Assembly: GCA_038501625.1 (NCBI GenBank)
Contig: JAZAYU010000038.1
Coordinates: forward strand, 1,612,001-1,676,000
Reading direction: 5' to 3'
Origin: Corbicula japonica
Lineage: Eukaryota; Mollusca; Bivalvia; Venerida; Cyrenidae
Length of the DNA: 64,000 nt
The first letter of the stretch is position 1, and every line of letters starts with the position of its first letter. Below are positions 43,580-57,240 of the stretch, in pieces. The translations under genes and the position numbers were made by a program. Below the pieces are notes generated by a model, which was not told the DNA's origin, did not search any database, and worked only from the letters and a program-made list of their open reading frames with translations.

Positions 43580-45725
43580 AAGTTTGACATTAATTAAACA
43601 TATGATATTTAAAATTCATTTGATCTATATAAAATGTGAATAATAAGTTCATTGTGTTCATGTTTGATCTCCCGACTGTCTTCGTTTCGTTCTTTCAAAA
43701 CAACGGTGTTAACCAAAACTCCAAAGAAGTAAAATTGATTCCGATGGAACATGAGGAAGAAGTAAAAGTTGAAATTTATTGTTTGCTCAGATGACTTTAA
43801 ACAATAGCTTGTATTGACTTAATGTAAGTTAAGATTCAGCTTAGCCAACCGGATAAGTATTTTCGCGTGTTTTACCGGGGAAAGAAAATCTTATCTTTTC
43901 CCTAGGGAAAAGATAACGTTCGCTTGCAATACGAGTGACGTCACGTCTTCAGGTATCTGACGTTATTTAATCAAGTTAGTGACGTCATTAAGAAAATAAG
44001 GTTTACGTTTACGTCAATATTTCAGCGTAAGCAAATAAAATTTAGTTTGTATACATGTACACTGATGTTATGAACAGTAAAAGATATGCAAGAAAAAGTA
44101 TCTTGCATGGGACATTCGGTAAAGATAGAAAAATCTGTCACCTCGGGTGAACTGTTTTGGCGGGAACTCGGCAGAGCCACGTTCCCGCAAAACAGTTCCC
44201 CCTCGGTGACAGATTTTTCCATATTCACCTCACACTCATGCAAGATACTTATAATGTTTTACCTCTGCTTATCTTTAATCTCAATGAGAATTTCACAAAA
44301 GATTAGCGGAACGAATGGGTGCGTACGTAAAAACACCGCATATGTGGAAGGAATATTTAACAAAGTTGATGTAATATCATAAATAAATTATGATTATTTG
44401 TTTGTCTGTACTTCGGTCTGTAAACGTTTCTGTTTCAAACAGCATGTGGCAAAAATATCATGTCAGATGTGCATATAATAACATACTAAAAAATATGGCA
44501 CAAAATGTTAATCTTTACGCAATATCTAATTAAATTGAACAACCCCTCGGATCCCGTGAAGATCTCATTAATTTTTACCAACCATTATTTCCAGTAAAGA
44601 CAGTCAGTATGAGTCTAAGACGTGCCCGGCGTCTTTATAATACATATGAAATAAATGTAACAATTAAGACAGAATTTGATCTTAACTAACTTATTCAATC
44701 GGTTACACACACATTCTTTAATTCGTTATCACATCTCTATTAAATGTCGAAACGGATAGCCTAATACTCTCCACCGTTTTATACCAGATTCTAGTCAACA
44801 ACATTTTCCTTTTCTTAAATAGAACCTCACTTACTTTTACTATGTACTCGCAAACATACGAAGAGGCAAGATCTGACACATAAGTTCCTTAAAGCCCCAG
44901 CCCTAACTTAAGTAAGAATATACTATTGAAAAATCATATTTGTCCATATAGACTCCAATATATAAAGTCTCTAACAGAACACAAAAGGTCCGATTGAATT
45001 ATTTCTTTTAGACGGGATTTCCAATGATAATGTTAAATTATAGTTAACGAACTTTTAAGGAGCTAAATATAATGGAGCTATATTTAGCACCTATTTTTGA
45101 CAAAGCGAACACTTCATGCGCGATCTCGATTTCTGTGACGTTTCGGAAATCCTACTTTCGCTTTTAGTCGCGCGGACCAAATTTATTTTAGTAAATTAAA
45201 ATTTTATTAGCCCGAACTAATGCTGCAAATTTGTGCCTATTGTTCCAAATACATGTGATATTTCATACAAGAGCGTGTTAAATGGAAGTAATGCAGCTTT
45301 AATTGTCTTTTCGGTTAGGATTCTCTTCTCAGCTAAACTGGCGATTTAAGGCATTTTATAAGGATCAAATTGAATATTTAAGACGTCATAGCCATGGTGG
45401 CCGTTCATTTGTATTTAAAAATTTCATGTCTATCTTGCTGTCTTTGTATTTTAATCATTTAAATTATGGAGCGATTTTGAACTTGGTGTTCACATTTTTA
45501 AGAAAGCGTTAAGTTTAAAACACAGTTTTAAAAAACTCGGTGAAAAAAATCCTCGTAAAAAGATGCAACATATCTTATTCGTTAAGTGAGTGAATATTAA
45601 ATGTCATGATAACTGATAATTCGCAACCTTCATGTTTACCAATCTACCTAACATAATCTGCAGATATCTAAGTATCCTTTAGAAGCTAACAATACACTAA
45701 TTTACCAATGGATTCAAATAGCCTT
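43580..45725. other. Non-coding with two palindromic structures
   Basis: A perfect palindrome ATCTTTTCCCTAGGGAAAAGAT lies at 43891-43912 or within a few bases. A 155-bp fold-back is at 44095-44251. CRE-like GTGACGTCAC and GTGACGTCAT lie near 43936 and 43979. No gene was seen. Confidence 0.5.
44095..44251. mobile_element. Fold-back element, about 155 bp
   Basis: Arms: AAGTATCTTGCATG, AAAAATCTGTCACC, GAACTGTTTTGGCGGGAAC on the left, and the mirror GTTCCCGCAAAACAGTTC, GGTGACAGATTTTT, CATGCAAGATACTT on the right. The small frames across it on both strands are its shadows. Confidence 0.8.
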
Positions 45726-46165
45726 TTAAAAAAAGTAATATATGCATATTATGAATCGCTACACTCATTAAACACAGCCTCCCCTCGCAGCAGAAAAAGA
45801 AGAGAGGAAGAGAAAGAGAGCATGTTTGTTATTTTATAAGTATGTCAATTCAAATGGGACGCCACAAACAATTAACAAAAAGAGAACCTTTGGGGATACC
45901 GCCTTGGGGAACGGTCAGTGGCAAAACAAATTACCACTGGGGGGTTTAAACCCGTTTCTAGGGTGCACCAACCTCACACTTGTCCCAACAGGTTCTCGTA
46001 TCACAAAACTAGCTCAAATTGTCTTAGTGAAATAACTCCAACCCACCCATCAGCTTAACAATCGTGCATGCACAAGCACACAAACACATACAACATAAGA
46101 AGCTATGGCTTGAAAAGCCAAAGGGGAGGGTACTCAATGACCTTACCGAGACCATGGAGAGCACA
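45726..46165 (-). mobile_element. R1 copy, reverse
   Basis: From ATGCATATTATGAATCGCTA, through GGGATACCGCCTTGGGGAAC, GGTGCACCAACCTCACACTT, to TACTCAATGACCTTACCGAG. Confidence 0.85.
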
Positions 46166-46189
46166 TGGGGTCGTTCGACCTCCATTGAG

Positions 46190-46285
46190 ACCTGGACTGA
46201 ATGTTATTAATCTCAAGCATCTGATTGGCTGAAATGGCGACTGGTTTCCATACTCAGTTTTATAACCTTAGGCACTGTAATCTGA
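46190..46285. mobile_element. Half copy of the fold-back element
   Basis: AATCTCAAGCATCTGATTGG, GAAATGGCGACTGGTTTCCA and CAGTTTTATAACCTTAGGCA: one arm and the outer end only. Confidence 0.7.
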
Positions 46286-49200
46286 AAGCTGGCAAAATGT
46301 TTCAACCTCTCAAAATTTTCCTGCATCAAAATGACACCAAGCTCAGAAATAGATGTGGTCAAAAAAGAAAGAAATTCTGAATTGCTTGCATCAAAACGGA
46401 AGAATCTGCATCTATTGAAATTCCTGAGTACCCGATGTGAAAATAAAGACATTTAAATAATAAACAATAAGATTTCGCCGTAATGCTTCTGAATCAAACA
46501 TTAAAAAATCCATTCCCTTATGACCATATCACTGGACACACTAAGGGAAATGCAGGCTGTGCTGTTGGTGCTATATCGTAAGTTTTTGGTAGTTTGACGA
46601 TGATTGCAATGATACAAGAAGTGATCAATTGTAAACTTGATATTCATATATGATGCACGGTCGTATCGTTATTGAGGAAATAAAATTAGAACAGTAGTCA
46701 TGAAATTAATGCAATTCAAATTTGGGAAATGAATTAAATATGTGCATGTTTACCTATAAAGAAATATATACACACAATTTATCCAAAAGTTTGTATAATG
46801 CATTAAACGTTTTTCAATGTCCCACCAACTAAGTTCACACGAACTTGTATTTCCTATCTCATATTTTATGAATAATCAAAGTTGATACTGTTTTAGTGAT
46901 ATTGATACTGTAAGCTCAGTTTTATCTAATTATATTTCGGTCCTCTGTATTTTTATGAACAATGTTTAACACTGCTGTATGTTGAGATGCAAATTGTGTG
47001 AAATAATATAAAAAATAAAACAAATAATAAATTAAAATGCAAACAAATAAAAAAGTAAAACAATTTAAATAGTTAACATCGCCTTGGTATAATTATGTTT
47101 ATTTGTTAAGAGATAACTGCCAGACACTTGTGCATCGAGTATTGAATATAATTATTAAATATAAAATACAATCTCACTAAAGTCAGATCTATCAAACTTT
47201 TAGATCTGATGACGGCCCGCAGACATTGTACATAAGCTAATTTAAAAGCGGTTTTCCCTTATTGCTATTTTTAGAAATTGTCGACAAAGAAAGCATGTGT
47301 ATAACGTTCGCAAACTGACCTGAAGATGTCATTACATTAGAAATAAATACTACATAAATCTTCAGTAAATTATGTATCAAACAGGCTGTAAACACTTTCC
47401 ATGCTTTTAAATACTATGTTTACTTTAACTTTTGCGATTTTGTAGGCGACAATCTGATTGGTTCAAAGGGTTAGTGATAAAATCACGTTTTAGTTACTCG
47501 TCGTCAGATCCTGATAGAGTAGCGGTTTGTAGGAGATGATGTTAATCAGATTGATATAAATTAGTTCGTGTTATTTGATGAAATACACTTACTGGCGATA
47601 ATGCGGTTGTAAATACATGCAATTTGATTAAAAAAAAACTTAAACGTTAATATTTAATGGTGTGAGGACTATTTAATATGTTTTGTAATTAATGTGTATA
47701 ATTAAGCGAGTCTTTCTTTTTCACATCTTCAGATAAAAAAACCCACTGTATTACCACTATGGCCCAGCGAGAACATTGAATACTACCTTATTAGCAAAGC
47801 AAAAAAAACCTGAAATGTGGTCTGTATTGTAACCATCAGTTATTTACCTTGCATTTAGGTGTGTTTTTGCAAGAACATAACCAAATGCATCTTATGTTCA
47901 AATTCCGTTCCTTACCTTATTACTGTTGGGAATAATAAAAAAAAACTGTTAATGTAACAGGATTTTAATCCACTGAATCGTCTAAGTAATTTGTTGGAAA
48001 CTGTTGTTATGTGTCATGTTTTACATACGAGAAACCTGTACTAAGTTGACTGAGTATAAATTGCTATGTCATGTTTTTCATACGAGAACTTGACTAAGTT
48101 GACTGAGAATGCACTGAATCGTCTAATTAATGTTTTGGAAACTATTGTTATGTGTCATGTTTTACATACGAGAAACCTGTACTAAGTTGACTAATTATAA
48201 ATTGTATGCATGTAATTTTATGCTAAACAAAATATATGTTTTATTATGTTATGTTTGCAATACTGTTATACAGCTTAAAAAAGAAAGAAACTTAATCCTT
48301 TTTAAGTATTGAAGTGTTCTGTTCTGATGAATTCTAGTCAGTTTTGTGACCTAGACCTTAATAATAACACTAAACAATCAAACACAATAACAGAATGATC
48401 GACATGTTTAACAAATTGATATTATATTTGAAACATTCAATATCTTGATCTAATACATGTATGACATCATTTTATACTGTAGCATTAATGTTGTTGGATA
48501 ACACAATTATTGTTATGATATATATCACTTTTATAAATTAATATTTACTATGAATAAATGATCTTATAGTTTTAGTGTTTAAGTATAGAAGTTACTCATT
48601 TTGTCAATATGAATATATAAAGTTAGCACTCTTTTAAACAGATGGTATAGAACTTTGAACGATACCGATATTGAAACCACCCATCTTTAAACTGGCAGAA
48701 ATATTAAAGCAAACGAAAGTTTAGAAGTACTGTCTATATAGTATCGGGATCAACGAACTTCAAAGGACGTAACTGAAAACAACACTGATTGTACGGGGAG
48801 ACATTTTAAAGCTGCCACACAGAACAAACAACTCTACTGTGATATTAAATAGATAAAAAAGGGAAAATTTGTTAATCACCGAACACGACAAATATGAAAA
48901 TATTGCAGGCCGGTTTGAATGTGCCTGTTCAAGGGCAGTAAATGAAATGCATATTACTGTCCTCGCCGCCTAACCCTGGGTTGAGCGCTATGGAAAGGGA
49001 GTAAAGAATGACAAAGATATATATACAACACATTTACATTAATTTAATAACATTGATTTGTGCAAAGTTTATTTAACTGCATGTTGCCTTTTTAGAGGTT
49101 CGATATTTTTAACTATGATAGTGCAGTGATGAAAAAAACGCATTACGATGTTTTTTTAATCTATGTAATTTTCGTAGTTTACTTGTTGCAATGTATATTA

Positions 49201-50424
49201 ATTTCTTTTTTGGTGTCTGTTTTTTTTTCAAAAAATTAAGTTTTAGAATCAGTGATTTGCTGAATGAAGAGAAACGACCTAGTAAGCACTGTTGCCGATG
49301 GAAAAAAGTATCCTACAAGGCAAAATAAACTCCAAAGTTTGAACAGATACCAAAATATTAAAAACATATATTGCTTAAGGCCCTCATGTAACTTTATATC
49401 CACTTGTGTATAAACAGCATAACTAGATGTGTAATAGACTTAATACTTTAAAAACAAAACGCTTTCAACAATAAATTTCCACTCTTCACTTATTTTAATG
49501 GACCTCATAAAACGATTTGGCAATTAGTATTTAATAGTTAAACATAAACTACTTTAGCATGTTTACATACAATAAATCAATTATTAAGGAATAAATATAT
49601 AGATAAGCATCGCATCGATGTTCTAGAACTCTTAGAGAGGTTAGCGCCTTTCATTTACATTAAGTTTCGTTAATTATATGGTTGATTATAGACGTCCTCT
49701 GCAAAGGACAGTAAGGAAAGGTTATACCAACTGTGCTAATCATATTTCATAAACAAATTGATGGTGTGATCAGAGTACAAACAGATTTGTTAATATCAAA
49801 GATCAAAGCTTTAACAGTATACTTTTCAACTGAGAAAGTAATGAGTCTTTGATCATAACATTTTTGTTTTCTTTTCAAAGCAAATGGAACTAATAATAAC
49901 TGAATGTGGAAATGCCTGACATTGTTGTATATTAAATTCCGTATGATCCACGGACATAACAAACAGACTAAGATCAAAAGCTTTTCATTGGTCAATTCTG
50001 AGACTGTTCTCATCTTAAACCAATCAGATTGCTAAGAGTGGTCTGCAATCAAAGTTCATAACGTTGCAGGATGATCGGAAAAAAGAGATTTACATGATAT
50101 AAAATAAATACATGTTAAATTTTAAGAACGTTATGAAACAAAATGCTTTCAATTTACCTATACCGAAAACAATCACACAAAAATACCAATAATTTCAATA
50201 TATTTTAAAAGATATAAAGTGAATATTTTTACTTGTTTCAATGAACATTGAAAAATGCGGATGTAATTCTGCGATAGTAATTATTAAAACCAAGAGCTGT
50301 TTGTGTTTGCCACGTAGACCTATGTTCAATAAGAAACATTAAATGTTTCGAGCTTCAACGGGAAACGGCAGTCATCGATCACTCAGTATCAAAGCCGCCA
50401 GCTGTTTATATTAGATTGAAAACA
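46286..50424. other. Long AT-rich stretch without a recognised gene
   Basis: Contains a tandem duplication of about 141 bp at 47971-48210 (CACTGAATCGTCTAA...ACATACGAGAAACCTGTACT) and an R2 copy at 48870-48990 (ACCGAACACGACAAATATGA). The 60-88-residue frames here have no support. Confidence 0.45.
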
Positions 50425-50840
50425 ATGTGCATATCAGGAATTGCCACAACCAGAACAGACAGCCTCTCAGCCTCCCCACGTAGCAAAAAAAAAAACTTAA
50501 GAAGAAAAGAGAGCATGATCTTATAGAATAATCAATTACAAATGGGGCACGTCACGGGAAAAGTTACCTTCGGTCAATTTTAGTGATATTTTAGTTTTTA
50601 CTAAATTTAGAAAGAACTTACAATTATAAATCAATTTTTTATAACAAAATGTGATTTTATTACACATTTTGACAATAAAATGGTATTTTTACCGCTAAAA
50701 GCATAAAAAATAATGTCGTCTGCTCAAATTTATGACGTCATTTCAAAGATTGACGTCAACTGTCCGAAGGTACCTTTTCCCGTGACGCGCCCCAAATAAG
50801 ACATCACAAATAATTGATAGAGAACTATCATAGGGACCAG
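50425..50840 (-). mobile_element. R1 fragment split by a MITE
   Basis: R1 reads GTGCATATCAGGAATTGCCA, CAGCCTCCCCACGTAGC, to CAATTACAAAT at 50543, and resumes AAATAAGACATCACAAATAA after 50793 as in uninterrupted copies. Confidence 0.75.
50544..50793 (-). mobile_element. 250-bp MITE, copy 2, nested in R1
   Basis: Ends GGGGCACGTCACGGGAAAAG and CTTTTCCCGTGACGCGCCCC, flanked by AAAT (50540-50543 and 50794-50797). Internal TGACGTCA at about 50731. Confidence 0.95.
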
Positions 50841-52179
50841 GTTTCAGCGAAATATACCTGGTAATAGTGAAGTTTAAAAATTTGACTTAGAACTAATATT
50901 TCTGAAAGGGTGCACAGCCGCCATTAAACCAACGGAAATCCGGTAAAATGACTGGTTTTTGGGATGCAATATATTCGCAATTATTCGTCAATACCAATCC
51001 GCGATATCCCAAAAACCAGTCAATTTAATAGTACGCAACCTAATAATATTCAGAAAGGGCCTAGAAATGTGATTTCGTTGCACCCAGGGGCGGGGGGGGG
51101 GGGGGGCGAACGTTGACTGGTACCGTTGGAAAGCTTAGGATGTCTGCAATATGTTAGACATTTATAGTGGTGAATAACCATGGTTTACCACACCCATAGA
51201 AACAACTGTTTTTACACACCACATAGCAACTTGCCTATATAATTTACATAACACAAGCGAATGTTCTTTTTATTTGTTGCAATTGTATTATAATGAAAAG
51301 AAAACATGTTTGAGTGATTTCAGCAGCAGTTACTTCCCTTGTTTTGTAAGTATCCCATGAATGTTTTATCAGTTATTTCCCTTATTTGTAGTTACGCAAT
51401 TGCTGTTTATCTTCTTTTCTGTAACAGTAAAGTTATTAATGTCCTTTTAACATTTTTCTAATTCAAAATGGTAAGTTAAAATGATATACAACCAATTTGC
51501 TAGTTTTTTCTGGACCAAATATGTTATATTTAGCTGCTTATGAGATATGAAATTAATGCAATTAATGAAATCTGGTCCCTATGAGAATTATCAGGCTAAC
51601 CGCTTTTTAATCAGTTTTTTATACTTGGCACATCAAGCAAAATTTGGTCATGGGTATACAATCTTCGTATGTCATAATGTCATAGATTTTCTAGAACTGT
51701 GGTAAAACTTTTTCAAAACTTGCCTACCTTTTTTCATAAAAGTTTCAGCTAACAATTATTGTAATTTGTAGTTTTTTTTTTATTTTTTCAACTTGAGAAA
51801 AAAATGCCGATGTCATAGCATGAATAGGCTAAGTCTACAGTTGGCATAATTGAAGCCCAGTGAGAGTAGATGAGCGATAAGAACTACTGTTTAGCGTATA
51901 GATCAAACATTTCTTAAAATCACCTCACTTCCTTTGTTCTTTATCCATTAAATGTACTTTTGTTCTATTAGGTAGAAATCGTTGAAATCAAAGCCTACAC
52001 TATTTGTTTTGGTTCGACCAGTAGCAACCATTAGTATTTAATTAGCATCTAACACTGTTTAGAAGAGTAAAGTAAGTCATGATGTACATTGTAGGTAGAT
52101 GACTAGCGTTTCCATATGGATATTCGATAGAGATATGAAACTAGGACACTTCGTGGAAAATTTGACGTCGTTCTTATAT
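50794..52179. other. Non-coding; hairpin and G run
   Basis: A 17-bp inverted repeat TGACTGGTTTTTGGGAT (50949-50965) pairs with 51006-51022. A 15-G run is at 51092-51106. No gene was seen. Confidence 0.5.
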
Positions 52180-52429
52180 AGGACGCGTCACGGGAAAGGT
52201 ACCTTCTGACATTTGACGTCAATTCTTGAAATGACGTCATAAAGTTGAGCAGACGGCATTATTTATTATGCATGTTGCGGTAAAAATACCATTTCATTGT
52301 CAAAATGTGTAACAAAGTCACATTTAAGTTGTTAGAAATTGATTTATAGTTGTAATTTCTTTCTAAATTTATTAAAAACTAAAAAATCACTAACATTGAC
52401 CGAAGGTACCTTTTCCAGTGACGCGCCCC
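52180..52429 (+). mobile_element. 250-bp MITE, copy 3
   Basis: Ends AGGACGCGTCACGGGAAAGG and CTTTTCCAGTGACGCGCCCC, flanked by ATAT (52176-52179 and 52430-52433). Internal ATGACGTCAT. Confidence 0.95.
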
Positions 52430-54735
52430 ATATTACTTTGAAATAAAACCAGCGACTATGTTATTAACAATCACTTTGTCCTTGTACGAAATAACAATGC
52501 AATAGATTCTGGTACACTGCTGCCTGGTCATCAATACACAACTTTTTTTATTACTTGTTAAGGATGTTCGCCTGGTTTGCTAAAGTAATTTAACTTTTCT
52601 AGATATTTTGTCAGGAGTTAGTCTATTCATTAACTAGCAAAAATCAAGTAAAAATGTCGGGGTCACCGTGCTTCTTTTTTCAAAAAGTTCGATTTTATCA
52701 ACATACCCTCAGAAATTTTGCAAAGTTTTAAACTCGCAAAAATAAAAGGGTGGTGTTTGATGAATCATTTTCAGAGGCTGTTCTGCTAGCAGTTGTTGCA
52801 AGTTTTTACCGAATCGGTTTACAGACACATTAAACAACAAATCTGTAGCACACATTTTGACTTCCTTGCTTTAGCTTGGAAAGCAGAGCACCAATTACCC
52901 CACCCACTTAATTATAAAGCAAAAGTTTGTATATCACGAAAATGGAGTAAAAATAGTGCATAGATTAATTTAACTTTTTTTAAAACTTTGATGATAGCCA
53001 TGTTTATATATCAATCTTCACAATTACACCAAAAAATATGGGGTCACCGACCATTTAAGAAAAATATTGACAGTTATTTCCAAAATCGTCATTTTTTAAG
53101 AAAATTGTGCTATTGATGAGGTTTTGTTCTTCTAAATGGTGGTTTTCACCACCAAAGGCATTATTTCTGAAGGTTTGCATAATACTGTATTAGAATATTC
53201 ATGGTTTGAAATAAAAAAAGGTCAGGTACTTGACAAATAGAGGAAAATGCCTATAAAATTACCCCACCCACCAGTTTAAAATGTACAATAAAATTATTTT
53301 GTTATCTTGAGTATTCTTAGTATTATCTGTTTTGTATTAAATATAACTATAAATGAAAAACAAGCTTATATAAATGATTATTACAAAAAATAATGTATTT
53401 AATCAAAGGTATTTAGTTTATAAAATTGATATGAAAAAGTATGTTGAAACTAGAGGCTGCTAATTTCCAAATAAAACTTCAGCACTCCACACAAATTAGA
53501 TATTTTAAAGTTTTCTGTGATTTTGATTTTTTAAGATTGTAAACATTTTCATATAGTTGACATTAGAAATTAATAATGATATACATGTTAATGATGTTAT
53601 ACATGTTGTCCCTGAAGAACACCATTCACAAGTTCACAACACCTTCAGGCTTTAAAACTGTGTTAAAGAAGAAACATATTATTAATAACAAATTTTCTTG
53701 GAATATATCACTACAGCCTTCAGTAAGTAATAGCAATATATGCAAAAAAAATATCAGTTAAGTTAAATACTTTTCTTTAGAGATTCAACCATAATTTTAT
53801 TAAAATCTCTTGCTTATTTGAAAGAAAACATGTGTTATATTACCCCACCCACTAAAGCACAGGAAACGTAATAAAATGTGACTTTGTATAGTTTTTTTCC
53901 TTTTGCTCACTGTTGTAGGAATAAAACATCTGAACAATCCAACACTGATAAATCAAACTTTTTTGAAAGCATACTTTTATTTAAGATAAAGACTACTTTA
54001 TTGTAATTAAAAGTTATGAACCCATGTTTCAGATACATGTATATGGTTCATTCATTCTGGAAACATTTGAAGTTGCAAGTAATGCAGTGCTGTTACTTTT
54101 CAACTAAACTTCTCTGCCTTCTCCCAGTCATACTAGTTGGAACTACATAAACTTGCTTACATTCTGTATTATGATGTTTTTGTGACTATAAATACCTATA
54201 TAGCTGGTATATTTAGATAAAGCAATACTATTAAAAGTAAACTTTAGTTCCTCACCAATAGCAAAATATAAAATATTGTGAAAATACCAAAAACATGTGA
54301 AAAATAATCACATTATAAAAAAGACAAAATCTTATTTGTAAACAAGAAATGCAATTTAATTGTATAATTTTTTGCATTTTCAGTATATGAAAAAGTAAAA
54401 TTACTAGACCGACATGTCAGTCTGTGTTGTATTATGTTGTTTAAGCAAACTTGTGGAATTACTGTTTTCACAGATTGCATTAAACTTCTATTTGAAAAAT
54501 CAGTGATTCTCTTTAAAAAAACAAAAAATGCATGGAAAACTTAATTTTAATGATATATTAAGAAAGATTTTTACCAAAAATACTGCCTTGTTTTCATTTC
54601 ACAGACAAGAATTGTAACATGTTTTGCTGAAAATATGGAATAGATTCATTAGAAGTATTTGCTTAAAAATATAAATAGAGTAAAGTTTTACCCATTTTCA
54701 GTACAACAGATAAATATTCACTTTTATTACTCTCA
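52430..54735. other. Non-coding AT-rich stretch with recurring short phrases
   Basis: ATTACCCCACCCAC occurs three times (52894, 53258, 53839) and GGGGTCACCG twice (about 52660 and 53040). No frame of note was seen. Confidence 0.4.
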
Positions 54736-55062
54736 CAAGGCTTTTTCAACTAGTCTCACGGGGCCGATAATGGGACCCATTCCCAATGCCAAATAAGGAC
54801 TATTTTTCCCAATTTCAAGAAAAAATTCCCATTTCAACAGAAATAACTTTTTTGCCAATACACTAAATACAAAAAAGAGAATAAATATAATCAAGGGGCT
54901 TTTCAAATGACAAAATTAGATTGTTTACATTTGATCAGTGATCTGTGAAATTTACATTCCTTAAATTTATGTCTGCAACCTGTGTAAAACCAGTGTATAC
55001 TGTGTAAAAATTTCCCAATTTGAGCAGGGGCCTTTTTCCCAAAACCCCCTGAAAAAGCCCTG
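54736..55062. mobile_element. hAT-like MITE
   Basis: Left end CAAGGCTTTTTCAACTAGTC, right end CCCCCTGAAAAAGCCCTG: 12-bp terminal inverted repeats with one mismatch. TCTCA lies directly outside both ends. Inside are CCCATTCCCAATGCC and TTTTTCCCAATTTC runs. Assignment to hAT is from the CAGGGCTTTTTC-type end (inference). Confidence 0.6.
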
Positions 55063-57119
55063 TCTCAAGACAGCATCTCAGGTGGCATCTAACAGTATGA
55101 AAAATATGATATAACTAATAACGAAGAATATCCTTGTTCGGCGGCACCTTTCAAGGAATGTATGGGGTTGTGGTGACTGTCACTTCACTTTTTGGACCTA
55201 CAGTGCAGTGTTGGGCAACGGGTAATGTGGTAACCAAAAGTAAAATACATGTAGTAGGATGAAAATATAAAGGCCTCGACTGAGATTTTACTGTAGGATC
55301 TCCACAGCAGGAAACCGCCAGGAATAGAACTTCAGATCTTTGGCATACTGCAATACTCTCACAATAGATCTAGTTTGGCTGCCTGATAATTATGCCCATT
55401 GCCATATAGGCTCTATTTCAATATCTTAGTTGAAAAATTAAATACAAATCAAGATTTGACACTACAGATTTGCAGCTTAACTACACTTTGAATTGACAAA
55501 AAATGATCCTGCAGATTTGCAGCTTAACTACACTTTGCATTGATGACAATGATCACTAAATTTGCCTATATTTCACATTTCATTCAAAATTGCAGTCTTT
55601 AGCGAGCAAATTTTATTGAAAAAGAGTTGGTATACTATAATTCTTGTAAGTTAGCAGAGTGACAACAGCAAGGAATGGAGATCTGCATTTTCAAGACCTC
55701 AATTTGTTTCAACTCACACTGAAACATAAACTATAAAATGATAAACAATACATTACCAGTTCTCCACTGTCATGACTGTGTCCATTATTTACAAGATAAG
55801 TAGGTCAATAACAATGCTGTAATAAGCCAGTGGTAATTAAAAAATACTCAGAGCTAATGTCCTTTATTTACAACATAGCTCGGTATAAAATTCATCACCA
55901 ACCAGCCAGTCTGACAAAAAATATTTGGTTGTTCTTCCAAGTAATTCCAAAATTGTTTTATCGTCCTTGAAAACAGGTTGACCTTTGCGAGCATTGAAAT
56001 CACTTGCTGTGAAAATCAATATTTGCCCGGTACACGTTCTCTACCTTTCTACAAGGTATAGCTTTCCATGAAATGACAATGCAATGACATGGAATGGGCT
56101 AACTAAGCCAGACGGACAAAAACTAGCTTTCAATTTCAAGTTGGAGGTAAAGCATTTTGAAAAAAAATGACTGTCGCAAAATATTTTCTTAACCCACTGA
56201 CGAATTTAAAGTGAAAATCAATAAATTTAGAACTAAACTGATAAATATGTGTTTATTTCCTTGATTATAGCTACTCAATAAATTAAAAATACCGCTGTTA
56301 AATTTTAACGACAATTCGTCCTTTTGCGGAAGTAAGCACATGCGCACTTAACCAGGAGAAATACCTTAAGTTATACAACCCAACTTAAAGCTTTAATCAC
56401 ATCGCTACGCTTACCACACAGCGCATACTGGCGAGCACATAATATAATGATTGTATGAGATTTATCATGACTTTGTTGCGTTAAGCAAGATATTATAAAG
56501 TATAGCAAGAATGACGGGTAATATAGAATTGTAGTGAACAAATCTGAAATGAACAAATCTAAAGATCGCATAATTATTCGTTTTCCATTTTTTAGATTTA
56601 CGTAATAAAAACGTTACGTTTCTGTCAATAAAAGAGGCGTTAATCAAACAAATTTCATGCCTTTCACCCTAAGCCGACGGAAGGACATAGGGAGTGCCTT
56701 CTGGTGATGCCTTTTATACTTGATGTCAATAGTATGTCAAGACTAACACAGTTTTAAAGAAGGGATAAATCATTTCGAATAGTCATTGTTTTATTGACAC
56801 ATAATTATTATGTGTAGCTATTGATATTTAGCAACATATAAAATAAGTCATGTCAGTTAAATACTAAACGGGTTACAATAATTCTGATTTTAATAATTTA
56901 TGTATATGTTGTTGAGCACTAACTTTTTGTACAGTAACTGTTATTTTTTTTACAAAACAAATACAATTTATCATTGCAAACTTATAGTGTCTGATATTGT
57001 TTGACTATGTTTGATTTCTTCAACATGTTCAATGTTTCCTCGTGCATATAGCCCTACTGTTCTCAGTAAATATTCGTTGCAGTGATGATTATCAGAGTAA
57101 ACCGATGAACATTTTTGTG
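55063..57119. other. Non-coding; no gene seen
   Basis: A short duplication (ACTACAGATTTGCAGCTTAA near 55463 and CTGCAGATTTGCAGCTTAAC near 55510) is the only structure noted. Confidence 0.3.
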
Positions 57120-57240
57120 GGGTTGCATTGGCTAGCTCAATGGGTAGAGTAATAGGAACTACATGGCTAGGCGCTGTCGCCATACGGATTCGCTCCCCGG
57201 TAGGGGCAACATCGTTTGAAATTCACTACTGTAACAGCGC
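57120..57240 (+). mobile_element. tRNA-headed SINE, copy 3
   Basis: TTGGCTAGCTCAATGGGTAG (A box), CTAGGCGCTGTCGCCATACG, GGATTCGCTCCCCGGTAGGG (B box). A second, weaker copy follows at 57365-57455 (CAGCTTAAAAGGTAGCATGA, GGCGCTGCCGTCG, GGGTTTGCTCCCCAG). Confidence 0.75.

Noticed and set aside
44022..44382. Mirror-image frames on the two strands
   Set aside because: Both are translations of the arms of a fold-back element.
49747..50013. 88-residue reverse frame with hydrophobic stretches
   Set aside because: AT-rich chance frame; no splice signals or recognisable motif.
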